Notes: generated from the letters alone by a model not told the origin. A stretch of DNA of 35,635 nt from SG8-30 sp964406445 (GCA_964406445.1 CAYORU010000036.1:1-35635), one strand, 5' to 3'. Shown: positions 16,935 to 28,184, numbered from the stretch's first letter. Program-made: numbers and translations.

Positions 16935-17884
16935 GTGGCCCCCTCCGCGCCGTCGCTCCGCTCGTAGGCCTGCACGATCCGCTGCACCAGCGGGTGGCGC
17001 ACCACGTCGCGGGCGGTGAACTGGGTGAAGGCGATGCCGGGCACGTCGCCGAGCACCGCCATGGCGTGGCGCAGGCCCGAGGGCCGGTGGCTCGGCAGGT
17101 CGGTCTGGGTGACGTCGCCGGTGACCACCGCGCGCGAGCCGAAGCCGACGCGGGTGAGGAACATCTTCATCTGCTCGACGGTCGTGTTCTGCGCCTCGTC
17201 GAGGATGATGAAGGCCTCGTTCAGCGTTCGTCCGCGCATGAACGCGAGCGGCGCGACCTCGATGACGTTGCGCTCGATCAGCCGGGCGACCTTCTCGAAG
17301 CCGATCATCTCGTACAGGGCGTCGTACATCGGCCGCAGGTAGGGGTCGACCTTCTGCGCCATGTCCCCGGGCAGGAAGCCGAGCCGCTCGCCGGCCTCGA
17401 CGGCCGGACGGACCAGCACCAGCCGGCGCACGGAATCGCGCTGCAGGGCCTCCACGGCGCAGGCGACCGCAAGGTAGGTCTTGCCGGTGCCGGCGGGCCC
17501 GATGCCGAAGGTCAGGTCGTGCTCACGGATGTTGCGCAGGTACTCGGCCTGGTTCGGGCCGCGGCCCCGCACCAGCCCGCGGTGCGTGTGCACGGCGACC
17601 ACGTCGGGCGGCGCCTCGCCCATGCCCGACTCCTGCAGGGCGAGGTGCACGTCCTCGGCGGTGACCGGACCCTCGGCCGAGCGGGCGTACAGTCCCCGCA
17701 GCACGGCCGCGCCGTCCTCGGCGCGATCGCCGAGCACCGTGAACTGCCCGCCGCGGCGGCGGATCTCGAGGCCGAGCCGGTCCTCGATCTGGCGCACGTG
17801 CTGGTCGAGCGGACCGCAGAGCACGGCCAAGCGGTCGTTGCCGGCGCCCTCGAAGCTGACGCTGCTCTGGCGCGGGGTACTCAA
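16931..17884 (-). CDS. ybeZ: PhoH-like ATPase (YbeZ)
   Basis: A 317-residue P-loop ATPase of the PhoH family, linked to RNA metabolism and to YbeY. Walker A Gly-Pro-Ala-Gly-Thr-Gly-Lys-Thr is at 129-136 and Walker B Phe-Ile-Ile-Leu-Asp-Glu-Ala-Gln at 225-232. Thr-Gly-Asp-Val-Thr-Gln and the family stretch Glu-Ala-Gly-Glu-Arg-Leu-Gly-Phe-Leu-Pro-Gly-Asp also fit. The start is TTG at 17884: it overlaps the miaB stop in the form TTGA, the same four-base pattern as the next two junctions, and gives a normal-length N-terminus. No ATG or GTG gives a better fit. Confidence 0.93.
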   Translation of the reverse strand: MSTPRQSSVSFEGAGNDRLAVLCGPLDQHVRQIEDRLGLEIRRRGGQFTVLGDRAEDGAAVLRGLYARSAEGPVTAEDVHLALQESGMGEAPPDVVAVHTHRGLVRGRGPNQAEYLRNIREHDLTFGIGPAGTGKTYLAVACAVEALQRDSVRRLVLVRPAVEAGERLGFLPGDMAQKVDPYLRPMYDALYEMIGFEKVARLIERNVIEVAPLAFMRGRTLNEAFIILDEAQNTTVEQMKMFLTRVGFGSRAVVTGDVTQTDLPSHRPSGLRHAMAVLGDVPGIAFTQFTARDVVRHPLVQRIVQAYERSDGAEGAT

Positions 17885-19251
17885 GCAGTGGCCCGGCGCG
17901 GGGCGACCGCCGCGGCGTCCTCCGACGCGCCGGCAAGCCGGCCGCGCAGGGAATTGGGCAGCGCCTCGGTGACCTGCAGGTCGACGAAGCGCCCGACCAG
18001 CGAGGCCGGGCCGTCGAAGTTCACCCAGCGCATGTTCTCGGTCCGCCCGGCGAGCTGGCGCGGGTCCTTCTTCGAGGGCCGCTCGACCAGCACCCGCTGC
18101 ACCGTGCCCACCATGCGCTCGCTGATCGCGAAGGCCTGCTGGTCGATCCGGCGCTGCAGGATCGCGAGGCGCTCGAGCTTCACTGCCTGCGGCACGTCGT
18201 CCGGCAGGGAGGCCGCCGGCGTGCCCGGGCGGCGGCTGTAGACGAAGCTGAACGACTGGTCGAAGCCGACCTCGGCGATCAGGTCCAGCGTCTGCTCGAA
18301 GTCGCGGTCCGTCTCGCCCGGGAAGCCGACGATGAAGTCGGAGGAGAGGCAGATGTCCGGGCGCGCCGCGCGCAGCCTGCGCAGTTTCTGCTTGTACTCG
18401 AGCGCGGTGTAGCCGCGCTTCATCGCCGCCAGGATGCGGTCCGAGCCGCTCTGCACCGGCAGGTGCAGGTAGTTCGCGAGCTTCCCCACCTCCGCGTAGG
18501 CCTCGACCAGCGAGTCGGTGAACTCGACAGGGTGGGAGGTCGTGAAGCGGATGCGGCCGATGCCGTCGACGCGCGCCACGAGGCGGATCAGCGCCGCCAG
18601 GTCGCACTCCGCGCCGTCCGCGAAGGCGCCGCGGTAGGCGTTGACGTTCTGCCCGAGCAGCATCACCTCGCGCACGCCCTGCGCGGCGAGCGCCTCGACC
18701 TCGGCCAGCACCTGCGCGACCGGGCGGCTCATCTCCTCGCCGCGCGTATAGGGCACCACGCAGAAGCTGCAGTACTTGCTGCAGCCCTCCATGATCGAGA
18801 CGAAGGCGGTCGCGCCCTCGGCACGCGGCTCCGGCAGCCGGTCGAACTTCTCGATCTCCGGGAAGGAGACGTCCACCTGGGCGCGGCCGCTGCCGCGCAG
18901 TGCGCGGATCATCTCCGGGAGGCGGTGCAGGGTCTGCGGGCCGAACACTAGGTCCACGAAGGGCGCCCGCTCGAGGATGCCCTCGCCCTCCTGGCTCGCC
19001 ACGCAGCCGCCGACGCCGATGACCAGGCCCGGCTTGCGCTGCTTCAGCAACCGCCACTGCCCGAGGTGCGAGAACACCTTCTCCTGGGCCTTCTCGCGCA
19101 CCGAGCAGGTGTTGAGCAGCACGACGTCGGCTTGCTCGGGATCCTCCGTGGGCTCGAGCCCCTCGGCCTCCCGCAGCACGTCCACCATCCGGGCGGAGTC
19201 GTACTCGTTCATCTGGCAGCCGAAGGTGGTGACGAACAGGCGGCCGGCCAT
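17881..19251 (-). CDS. miaB: tRNA-2-methylthio-N6-isopentenyladenosine37 synthase MiaB
   Basis: Radical-SAM methylthiotransferase that converts i6A37 to ms2i6A37 in tRNAs reading UNN codons. The 456-residue product has the N-terminal MTTase domain with cluster cysteines Cys12, Cys49 and Cys83. The radical-SAM CxxxCxxC follows at Cys157, Cys161 and Cys164, and a C-terminal TRAM domain covers about 385-440. The ATG at 19251 starts the family-typical Arg-Leu-Phe-Val-Thr-Thr-Phe-Gly-Cys-Gln-Met-Asn. It is the first gene of its operon. The 126 bases upstream contain only weak promoter-like words, the best being TTCAAC-17-TAACCT at about 19284-19312 on the minus strand. Confidence 0.96.
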   Translation of the reverse strand: MAGRLFVTTFGCQMNEYDSARMVDVLREAEGLEPTEDPEQADVVLLNTCSVREKAQEKVFSHLGQWRLLKQRKPGLVIGVGGCVASQEGEGILERAPFVDLVFGPQTLHRLPEMIRALRGSGRAQVDVSFPEIEKFDRLPEPRAEGATAFVSIMEGCSKYCSFCVVPYTRGEEMSRPVAQVLAEVEALAAQGVREVMLLGQNVNAYRGAFADGAECDLAALIRLVARVDGIGRIRFTTSHPVEFTDSLVEAYAEVGKLANYLHLPVQSGSDRILAAMKRGYTALEYKQKLRRLRAARPDICLSSDFIVGFPGETDRDFEQTLDLIAEVGFDQSFSFVYSRRPGTPAASLPDDVPQAVKLERLAILQRRIDQQAFAISERMVGTVQRVLVERPSKKDPRQLAGRTENMRWVNFDGPASLVGRFVDLQVTEALPNSLRGRLAGASEDAAAVAPRRATA

Positions 19252-19377
19252 GGGCGGTGCGGTCCCGGTGAAAAGGGCCGTTAGGTTAGCGGTTTTGGCC
19301 TCGCGGTTGAAGGCGCAGTCGGCCGCGGCGACCCGGCGACGGAGGCCTAAGTCTCTGAAAAATATGGATCCATGGCC

Positions 19378-22185
19378 TCAGCGCCGGTAGGTGCCGGTGG
19401 CCGCGAGCTCCTGCGGGGGATCCAGGAACTGCGGGATGCGGAAGCGGCCGGTGGCGCTCGTCTCGGCGCTTGCGGGCAGGTCCTCGAGCAGCCGGCGCCG
19501 CAGCCGCGCCTGGTGCGAGTACTCGATCTCGTAGAGCATCGCCGGCTTCGACCAGTAGTAGCCCTGCCCGGCCACGCAGCCGATCTCGAGCAGTCCCTGC
19601 AGCTGGTGCTCGAGCTCGATGCCCTCGGCCACCACCTCGAGGCCCAGCGTGTCGCCCAGCATCACGATGGCGCGCGCGAGCTCGGTGCCGTCCCGCTCCT
19701 CGCCGAGGCGGGTCACGAACGAGCGGTCGATCTTCAGGATGTCGAGCGGGAAGCGGTGCAGGTAGGAGAGCGACGAGTAGCCCGTGCCGAAGTCGTCTAT
19801 GGCGATGCGCACGCCGAGGCTCTTCAGCAGGTTGAGCTTGGCGAAGGTCGCCTCCGTGTCCTGCATCACCACGCTCTCGGTCATCTCGAGAACCAGCGAT
19901 CCCGCGCTGAGCCCCGAGGACGCGAGCGCCGCCTTCACCTCCGCGACGAGGTCGCCGGACTGCAGCTGCTGGCTCGAGACGTTGATGGAGACCCGCAGGT
20001 CGTGGCCGCGCGGCATGCGCTCCTGCCACTCGCGGATCTCGCGGCAGGCCGCGTGCAGGACCCAGCGCCCGAGCGCCATGACCTGGCCGCTCTCCTCCGC
20101 GACCCCGATGAACTCGGCCGGCGAGACCAGCCCGCGCTCCGGGTGCTGCCAGCGCACCAGCGCCTCGACGCCGAGCAGGTAGCCGGACTTGAGGTCCACG
20201 ATCGGCTGGTAGAAGAGCCTGAGCTCGCCGTTGACGATCGCCCGGGTGAGGTCGGCCTCGACGCGCAGCCGCTGCTCCACCGCGTGCTGCATCTCGGGCC
20301 GGAAGACCTCGAAGCGGCTCTTGCCGTTCGACTTCGCCTTGTACATCGCGACGTCGGCGTTGCGCAGCAGCTCCTCGACGCCGTCGTCGGGCTCGGCGAA
20401 GGCCACGCCGACGCTCGCCGCGACCCTGAGGCTCGAATCGAGGAAGGTGAACGGCTCCTTGAGATTCTCGACGATCCGACGCGCCACGTCCTGGACCTGG
20501 GCCTCGTCGCTCGCGTCCTCGATGAGCACCGCGAACTCGTCGCCGCCGAGGCGCGCCACGGTGTCCGCGGTCCTCGTGCACTTGCTGAGCCGCTGCGCCG
20601 AGGTGCGGAGGACGCGATCGCCCTCGCCGTGTCCGAGGCTGTCGTTGATCTTCTTGAAGTTGTCCAGGTCCACGAAGATGACCGCCACGCGCTGCCGGCG
20701 CCGCTTGCCGACTTCCAGCGCGTGCTCGACGCGGTCGCGGAACAGCGCGCGGTTCGCGAGCAGCGTCAGCGGATCATGGAAGGCGAGCCGCTTGAGCTGG
20801 TCCTCGAGCATCCGCCTTTCGGTGACGTCGCGCACGTTCAGCACGCAGCCGGCCACGGCCGGCTCGTCCTCGAGGTTGGTGGCGACCACCTCGATCACGC
20901 GCATGCGCTCGCCGCCGCGCGGCACCCTGAGCTCCAGTGTGGCGGAGGCGCCGCGCTGGCGGAGCTCGCCGCCCAGCGCGGCCTTCAGGCGCCCGCGATC
21001 CTCGGTGGCGACCAGTTCGGCGATGTTCCGGCCGGCGAGCGCGGATGGCGGCAGGCCGAAGACGCGCTCGGCGGACGAGGTGGCGAAACGCAGCTGACCC
21101 GCGCCGCCGCAGATGAGGATCACGTCGGAGGAGTTGCGAACCAGCGCGGTGAAGCGGTCCTCGGCCTCGCGCCGCGCGATGCTGCGGCCCGCGGCCACGC
21201 GGAAGTCCGCGTGAAGGTGCTGGCGCGCCAGCGTGAGGAGCGCCACCAGGCCGGCGACGGCGGCGAGCCAGGCCTCCCAGCCGGCGCTGCGCGCGAGATG
21301 GACGTGCAGCGCCGCGGCTTGCGCCAGCATCAGGCCGGCCAGGGGCAGGACCGGCAGCGGGCGCACGCCGGCGGCGACCTCGTCCTGGGCGTCGCCGCGG
21401 CTCAGCGCGACGTGCTCGGTTTGCGCCGCGAGCACGAACAGGGCGCATGCCAGGCCCAGCAGGGGATCGGTCGCCGACAGCACGGCGCCGGCCGATAGCC
21501 GCACGGCGACCAGGTCCGCGATGAAGACCGCGACGCAGGCGCCGAGCAGCCAGAGGCGGGGACCCGGCCGCGGCATCGCGGCCCGCACCAGCGGCAGCGC
21601 CGCCGCGACGACGAGCGAGGCGCCACCGAGGGCGCTCCACAGCGCAAGGTTCAGGCCGAGCCCCGCCGCCGCTCCGGCCGGACCGAGCGCGTAGAGGAAG
21701 CCGCCGCAGCCGAGCGAGAGAATGGCGGCGTCGAGCCAGAACAGGCGGCGCAGGCGTGCCCGAGGCGCCGCCGCAGAGAAGCCGACCAGACCGGCCAGCA
21801 TCAGCCCGTGGGCGAGCGCCGCGCCGCCCGCCAGGACGGCGAGTCCCGTCGACTCGAGCGGCTCCAGCACCGGGACGGCGAGGCGCGCGAGCCCCCAGGT
21901 GCAGGCGCCGGCTGCCAGCCAGCGCCATCCCCGGCGGTCGGCCGCCGCGAGGTCCGGGTGGCCCGAGACCGACCAGGCGAGGAGACCGGCGGCGAGTGCC
22001 GGCCCGCCCGCCCACAGGGCGGCGAGACCCGGCCCCGTCGCGGGCAGCACGGCCGCCACCAGGGCCCCGGAGACGGCGAGCGCGACGACGACGAGGGTCA
22101 GCAGACCCCGCGGCTCGGCCAACCAGGGACGCCAGCGGCCCGGCGCTGCAGGCGGCGTCGCGTCCTCGAGATCTTCGGCTGACAT
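19378..22185 (-). CDS. Membrane diguanylate cyclase/phosphodiesterase (PAS-GGDEF-EAL)
   Basis: A 935-residue signalling enzyme that makes and/or breaks cyclic di-GMP. The N-terminal 300 residues are very hydrophobic, with roughly nine or ten helices and no recognised sensor family. Next come a PAS domain (about 345-455), a GGDEF domain and an EAL domain. The catalytic Gly-Gly-Asp-Glu-Phe is intact at 547-551, with the inhibitory RxxD site Arg-Thr-Ala-Asp at 538-541. The EAL triplet is at 674-676, and Asp-Asp-Phe-Gly-Thr-Gly-Tyr-Ser-Ser is intact, so both activities look possible. The start is uncertain: I choose ATG at 22185, but GTG at 22251 would add 22 residues, and neither has a good ribosome binding site. 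It is probably a single-gene transcript. Confidence 0.93.
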   Translation of the reverse strand: MSAEDLEDATPPAAPGRWRPWLAEPRGLLTLVVVALAVSGALVAAVLPATGPGLAALWAGGPALAAGLLAWSVSGHPDLAAADRRGWRWLAAGACTWGLARLAVPVLEPLESTGLAVLAGGAALAHGLMLAGLVGFSAAAPRARLRRLFWLDAAILSLGCGGFLYALGPAGAAAGLGLNLALWSALGGASLVVAAALPLVRAAMPRPGPRLWLLGACVAVFIADLVAVRLSAGAVLSATDPLLGLACALFVLAAQTEHVALSRGDAQDEVAAGVRPLPVLPLAGLMLAQAAALHVHLARSAGWEAWLAAVAGLVALLTLARQHLHADFRVAAGRSIARREAEDRFTALVRNSSDVILICGGAGQLRFATSSAERVFGLPPSALAGRNIAELVATEDRGRLKAALGGELRQRGASATLELRVPRGGERMRVIEVVATNLEDEPAVAGCVLNVRDVTERRMLEDQLKRLAFHDPLTLLANRALFRDRVEHALEVGKRRRQRVAVIFVDLDNFKKINDSLGHGEGDRVLRTSAQRLSKCTRTADTVARLGGDEFAVLIEDASDEAQVQDVARRIVENLKEPFTFLDSSLRVAASVGVAFAEPDDGVEELLRNADVAMYKAKSNGKSRFEVFRPEMQHAVEQRLRVEADLTRAIVNGELRLFYQPIVDLKSGYLLGVEALVRWQHPERGLVSPAEFIGVAEESGQVMALGRWVLHAACREIREWQERMPRGHDLRVSINVSSQQLQSGDLVAEVKAALASSGLSAGSLVLEMTESVVMQDTEATFAKLNLLKSLGVRIAIDDFGTGYSSLSYLHRFPLDILKIDRSFVTRLGEERDGTELARAIVMLGDTLGLEVVAEGIELEHQLQGLLEIGCVAGQGYYWSKPAMLYEIEYSHQARLRRRLLEDLPASAETSATGRFRIPQFLDPPQELAATGTYRR

Positions 22186-22271
22186 CGCGGCCCAGGCCCC
22201 GGTCCATGGCAGCGCCTCTCCCTGCGGAGACCGGCGCCCGATGTCGCGCACATTAGCCGCTGGCCGGACGC

Positions 22272-22297
22272 CGCCACGTGAACTGGATCACGTGGCG
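22272..22297. repeat. Perfect 10-bp inverted repeat between ssb and the GGDEF-EAL gene
   Basis: CGCCACGTGA (22272-22281) and TCACGTGGCG (22288-22297) are exact inverted copies around a six-base loop. Each arm contains the self-complementary word CACGTG. It lies 25 bases after the ssb stop and upstream of the GGDEF-EAL start. No T-run follows on the minus strand, so it is either a poor intrinsic terminator for ssb, a transcript-stabilising stem, or an operator. Confidence 0.6.
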
Positions 22298-22300
22298 AAG

Positions 22301-22320
22301 GGCCGGCAGCGGCCGGCAGC
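22301..22320. repeat. Tandem 10-base duplication
   Basis: GGCCGGCAGC occurs twice head to tail with no spacer, immediately after the ssb stop codon on the minus strand. It is simple and GC-rich, with no evident function. Confidence 0.6.
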
Positions 22321-22321
22321 C

Positions 22322-22780
22322 TCAGAACGGAATGTCGTCGTCGAAGTCGCCGCCGCCGGAGCCCGCCGGCTCGGCCGCGCGGGCCGGGCGGCTCTCCCCG
22401 CCGCGCTCGTAGCCACCCGCCGGGCCGCCGGCGCCGGCGCCGGCACGGCCACCGAGCATCTGCATCTCGTTGGCCACGATCTCGGTCGAGTAGCGGTCCT
22501 GGCCTTCCTTGTCCTGCCACTTGCGGGTGCGCAGCTCGCCTTCGATGTACACCTGCGAGCCCTTGCGGAGGTACTCGGCGGCGATCTCGGCCAGGCGGTC
22601 GAACATCACGACCGTGTGCCACTCGGTGGCTTCCTTGTTCTCGCCCGTCTGGCGGTCGCGCCACTGCTTGCTGGTCGCGACCCGCAGGTTCACCACCGCC
22701 TTGCCCGAGGGCATGGCGCGGCTCTGCGGATCCTGGCCGACGTTGCCCAGCAGAATGACCTTGTTGACCCCACGCGCCAT
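22322..22780 (-). CDS. ssb: Single-stranded DNA-binding protein
   Basis: Tetrameric ssDNA-binding protein used in replication, repair and recombination. The 152-residue product has the OB-fold at 1-110, starting Arg-Gly-Val-Asn-Lys-Val-Ile-Leu-Leu-Gly-Asn. A Gly/Ala-rich linker and the acidic tip Asp-Asp-Asp-Ile-Pro-Phe follow; the tip recruits partner enzymes. The ATG at 22780 is preceded by a strong GGGAGGT. It is divergent from uvrA across 203 bases, the usual arrangement in Gammaproteobacteria. I saw no CTGT-N8-ACAG LexA box in that region. Confidence 0.97.
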   Translation of the reverse strand: MARGVNKVILLGNVGQDPQSRAMPSGKAVVNLRVATSKQWRDRQTGENKEATEWHTVVMFDRLAEIAAEYLRKGSQVYIEGELRTRKWQDKEGQDRYSTEIVANEMQMLGGRAGAGAGGPAGGYERGGESRPARAAEPAGSGGGDFDDDIPF

Positions 22781-22804
22781 GGCACACCTCCCTTCCGGAG
22801 CCTC

Positions 22805-22810
22805 ATTGTA
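22805..22810 (-). promoter_or_regulatory. Candidate -10 element for ssb
   Basis: On the minus strand TACAAT (five of six matches to the consensus) lies 25 bases before the ssb ATG. The surrounding DNA is GC-rich and no -35 hexamer at normal spacing is convincing. It implies a short leader of about 18 bases that includes the ribosome binding site. Confidence 0.4.
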
Positions 22811-22941
22811 GTCGCCCCCGCCGGCCGCGGGCAGCGCAAATCCGGCGCATGTGGCGCATTACGGCGCGCTGCGGCCCGGTCGCGGCCGCCGCAAGGCCTG
22901 GAACCGGCCGTACAGGACACTGTCTCGCCACCCGCGGCCCT

Positions 22942-22971
22942 TTGCGCGGGGCCGAGCCAGACCCGTATCCT
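22942..22971 (+). promoter_or_regulatory. Candidate promoter for uvrA
   Basis: TTGCGC at 22942-22947 and TATCCT at 22966-22971 are spaced by 18 bases. The -10 ends 12 bases before the uvrA ATG, so the leader would be only a few bases. The match is modest. Confidence 0.3.
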
Positions 22972-22983
22972 ATCCGGCTCTCC

Positions 22984-25841
<2,858 letters not shown>

Positions 25842-25845
<4 letters not shown>

Positions 25846-26315
25846 GAAAGCTCGCTTCGCTGGCGCTCGCCGCCGCGCTCGCCCTCCCCGGCTCCGGTGC
25901 GGCCGCGCAAAAGCCATCGCTGGAGGTCACGCGCGCCTGGAGTCGCGCCACGCCGCCGGGCACCACGGTCGGGGCCGCCTACCTGGTGATCGACAACCGC
26001 GCGAAACGCGCCGACCGCCTGCTGTCGGTCAGCTCGCCGCGCGCGAGCAAGGTCGAGGTGCACGCGACCGTGCACGACGTCGACACGGTTCGCATGAAGC
26101 GCGTGGATCCCCTTCACGTCGGCGCCGGCGAGCGGCTCGAGATGGCGCCGGGCGGCGTCCACCTGATGCTGATGGGCCTCAGGTCGCCGCTGAAGGAGGG
26201 CCAGAAGGTGCCGCTCGTGCTGCGCTTCGAGGTCGCTGGGGAACTGCGCACCGAGGCGAGCGTGTTCGCCCCGGGCAAGGATGGCGGCGGGGAGCACGCC
26301 CACCACCAGCACTGA
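25842..26315 (+). CDS. Periplasmic copper chaperone, PCu(A)C family
   Basis: A 157-residue secreted copper-binding protein of the PCu(A)C (DUF461) family, which delivers Cu(I) to the CuA site of cytochrome oxidase or to other copper proteins. A signal peptide covers residues 1 to about 22. The family metal motif HX10MX21HXM is exact: His74, Met85, His107 and Met109. The C-terminus is His-rich (Glu-His-Ala-His-His-Gln-His), which could bind extra copper. The ATG overlaps the uvrA stop by four bases, an unexpected coupling of DNA repair with copper delivery. It converges on the HDOD gene with nine bases between stops. Confidence 0.92.
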
Positions 26316-26324
26316 GCGGCCGGC

Positions 26325-27209
26325 TCAGGTCCCCAGCGCGACCTTGAGCGACTGAACCTCCACCTCGGCGTCGCGCAGCACGGCCGCGCAGGTCGGCCCG
26401 TCGAGCCCGAGCCGATCGAAGGCCCTGACGCCCAGCATGTTGAGCTCGAGGTCCTCCGGGTGGCCGGCGTAGGCCGCCATCATCACGCCCACGATCAGCA
26501 CGTCGGCGAGGTCTACGTCGCCGCGCGCGTCGCGCTCGATGTCGTCCTGCACGCCGACCGCCTCCGCGACCGCCTCGGGGAAGCCCCAGGCCTCGAGGAT
26601 CGCCTTGCCGATGCTGGCGTGCCAGTCTCGCAGCACCTGGCTCAGGCTCGCCGGATTGTCGAAGAGCTCGGGGCAGCTGTCGGCCCGCCCGAGGATGTAG
26701 AGCTTGCCCACACCGTGCATCAGCCCGGCGAGCATGGCCTCGTCGGCGTTGAGCGAGGCCTGGCGGCGGGCCACGGCCTGGCAGACGCCGGCGACCAGCA
26801 CGCTCTGCATCCAGATCTCGGCCAGCCGGTCGCGGACCTTCCTCAGCCGCGCCGCGTCGCGCAGCTGCGCGACCGCGAAGGCCATGGCCGCGCTGCGCAG
26901 GTTGTTGAAGCCCATCATCGTGATCGCCCGGCGCAGGTCCGAGACCTTTCGGCCGTCCGGGTTGATCGCGAACGAGGAGGCCAGGTGCATGATCCGCGCC
27001 GCCAGCGCCGGCTCGGAGCCCACCACGCGGGCCAGCTTCGCCGCGGTCACGTTCGGGTCGCGCAGCGCGTCGCGGACACGCACCACGATCTCGGGCGAGG
27101 CCGGCAGGTCGAGCCGCCGGTCGGACAATTCGCCCGCCAGGCGCTGCACGAAGGCGAAGGCCGCCGCCGCCCCGTCCTGTTCCGTCCCCCGCGGCGCCGT
27201 GTCGACCAT
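26325..27209 (-). CDS. HDOD domain protein (second of a tandem pair)
   Basis: A 294-residue protein dominated by an HDOD domain, a non-catalytic relative of HD phosphohydrolases used in signalling. The stretch Pro-Ala-Leu-Ala-Ala-Arg-Ile-Met-His-Leu-Ala (about 67-77) is the typical HDOD helix. Where true HD enzymes have His-Asp, this one has His165-Gly166-Val-Gly-Lys, so hydrolysis is not expected. The ATG at 27209 lies 11 bases after the stop of its paralogue, so the two form one operon. HDOD proteins often sit in stress, chemotaxis or cyclic-di-GMP networks; the GGDEF-EAL gene a few kilobases away is a possible but unproven partner. Confidence 0.88.
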   Translation of the reverse strand: MVDTAPRGTEQDGAAAAFAFVQRLAGELSDRRLDLPASPEIVVRVRDALRDPNVTAAKLARVVGSEPALAARIMHLASSFAINPDGRKVSDLRRAITMMGFNNLRSAAMAFAVAQLRDAARLRKVRDRLAEIWMQSVLVAGVCQAVARRQASLNADEAMLAGLMHGVGKLYILGRADSCPELFDNPASLSQVLRDWHASIGKAILEAWGFPEAVAEAVGVQDDIERDARGDVDLADVLIVGVMMAAYAGHPEDLELNMLGVRAFDRLGLDGPTCAAVLRDAEVEVQSLKVALGT

Positions 27210-27220
27210 ACTGGCTTCCC

Positions 27221-28102
27221 TCAGCCCCGCAGCGCCCGTTCGAGGTCGACGATCTGCTCGCGCGAGTCCCGCAGCAGCTCCGCGCAGGCCGGCCCGTCGA
27301 GGCCGAGGCTTGCCAGCCAGGCGGAGTCCGCGGCGATGAGCTCGATGCCCACGGGCTCGTCCAGGTAGTCGGCCAGCAGCCTGGCCGTGGCCAGAACTTG
27401 CGCGAGGTCGACGGCCGGCGGCCGGTGGGCGGAGTCGATCCCGTCCTGGCGGCCCACCGCGTCGGCGATCTCTTCCGGCAGCTTCCAGTTCTCGAGGATG
27501 GACCTGGCGATGTTGGCGTGCCAGCCGTCCATGACCCCGGCGAGCGCGGCCGGAGGGTCCCCGGCCGGGCGACGGCTGGCGAACCGGGTCAGTATGTAGG
27601 TCTTGCCGATCGAGTGCAGCAGCCCGACGAGCATCGCCTCGTCGGCGTTGCAGCCCGGGACGCGCCTCGCAATCGCGTGCGACACCGCGGCGACCCGCGT
27701 CGCGGACTCCCACAGTTGGCGGAGCTGCCCGGAAATCGGCTCGAATTCCTTCGCGTGCTGGATCTGAGACATGGCGAAGGAGATCGCCGAGCTGCGCACC
27801 AGGTTGGAGCCCATGCGCGTGATCGCAGCCTTGAGTTCGGTCACCGGCTTGCCGCCCGGATTCAGGGCAGCGGAGTTGGCGAGCCTGAGCAGCCGGGCGG
27901 CGAGCGCTGCCTCGGTCGCGACCAGCTTCGCGACCCGCTGCACCGCGACGTTCTCGTCCGCGAGCGCCTCGCGGATGCGGATCACCACTTCGGGGAAGGC
28001 CGGCAGCTCCAGCTTGCCGGAGGACAGTTCGGCGGCCAGCGTCGTCGCGAGCGACACCTGCCACGCCGTGTCCCCGGTCGGGATCTCCTGCTGGATCGCC
28101 AC
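27221..28102 (-). CDS. HDOD domain protein (first of a tandem pair)
   Basis: A 293-residue paralogue of the following gene, alignable along its whole length. HDOD landmarks are Phe-Pro-Glu-Val-Val-Ile-Arg-Ile-Arg-Glu-Ala-Leu at 36-47 and Leu-Ala-Ala-Arg-Leu-Leu-Arg-Leu-Ala-Asn-Ser at 67-77. The HD position reads His163-Ser164-Ile-Gly-Lys, again lacking the metal-binding Asp. The start is uncertain: GTG at 28102 has GGAGG nine bases upstream and fits the paralogue's N-terminus, while an ATG at 28162 would add 20 poorly conserved residues and has no ribosome binding site. The two genes look like a local duplication that has diverged. Confidence 0.87.
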   Translation of the reverse strand: MAIQQEIPTGDTAWQVSLATTLAAELSSGKLELPAFPEVVIRIREALADENVAVQRVAKLVATEAALAARLLRLANSAALNPGGKPVTELKAAITRMGSNLVRSSAISFAMSQIQHAKEFEPISGQLRQLWESATRVAAVSHAIARRVPGCNADEAMLVGLLHSIGKTYILTRFASRRPAGDPPAALAGVMDGWHANIARSILENWKLPEEIADAVGRQDGIDSAHRPPAVDLAQVLATARLLADYLDEPVGIELIAADSAWLASLGLDGPACAELLRDSREQIVDLERALRG

Positions 28103-28184
28103 CTCAATACCCCTCCGAGGCCTGGCCGGCCCGGCCACGCCTGCGCTGGTTCTTGGGGTCATGTCGGCTGCGGGCGGCCCGACT

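Noticed and set aside
19342..19379. GAGGCC and GGCCTC flanking an AT-richer stretch after the GGDEF-EAL gene
   Set aside because: Six-base arms with a 26-base loop and no clean T-run are too weak to call a terminator.
22914..22925. ACAG-N4-CTGT dyad in the ssb/uvrA intergenic region
   Set aside because: The half-sites face the wrong way for a LexA box (CTGT-N8-ACAG), and four-base arms are short enough to arise by chance.
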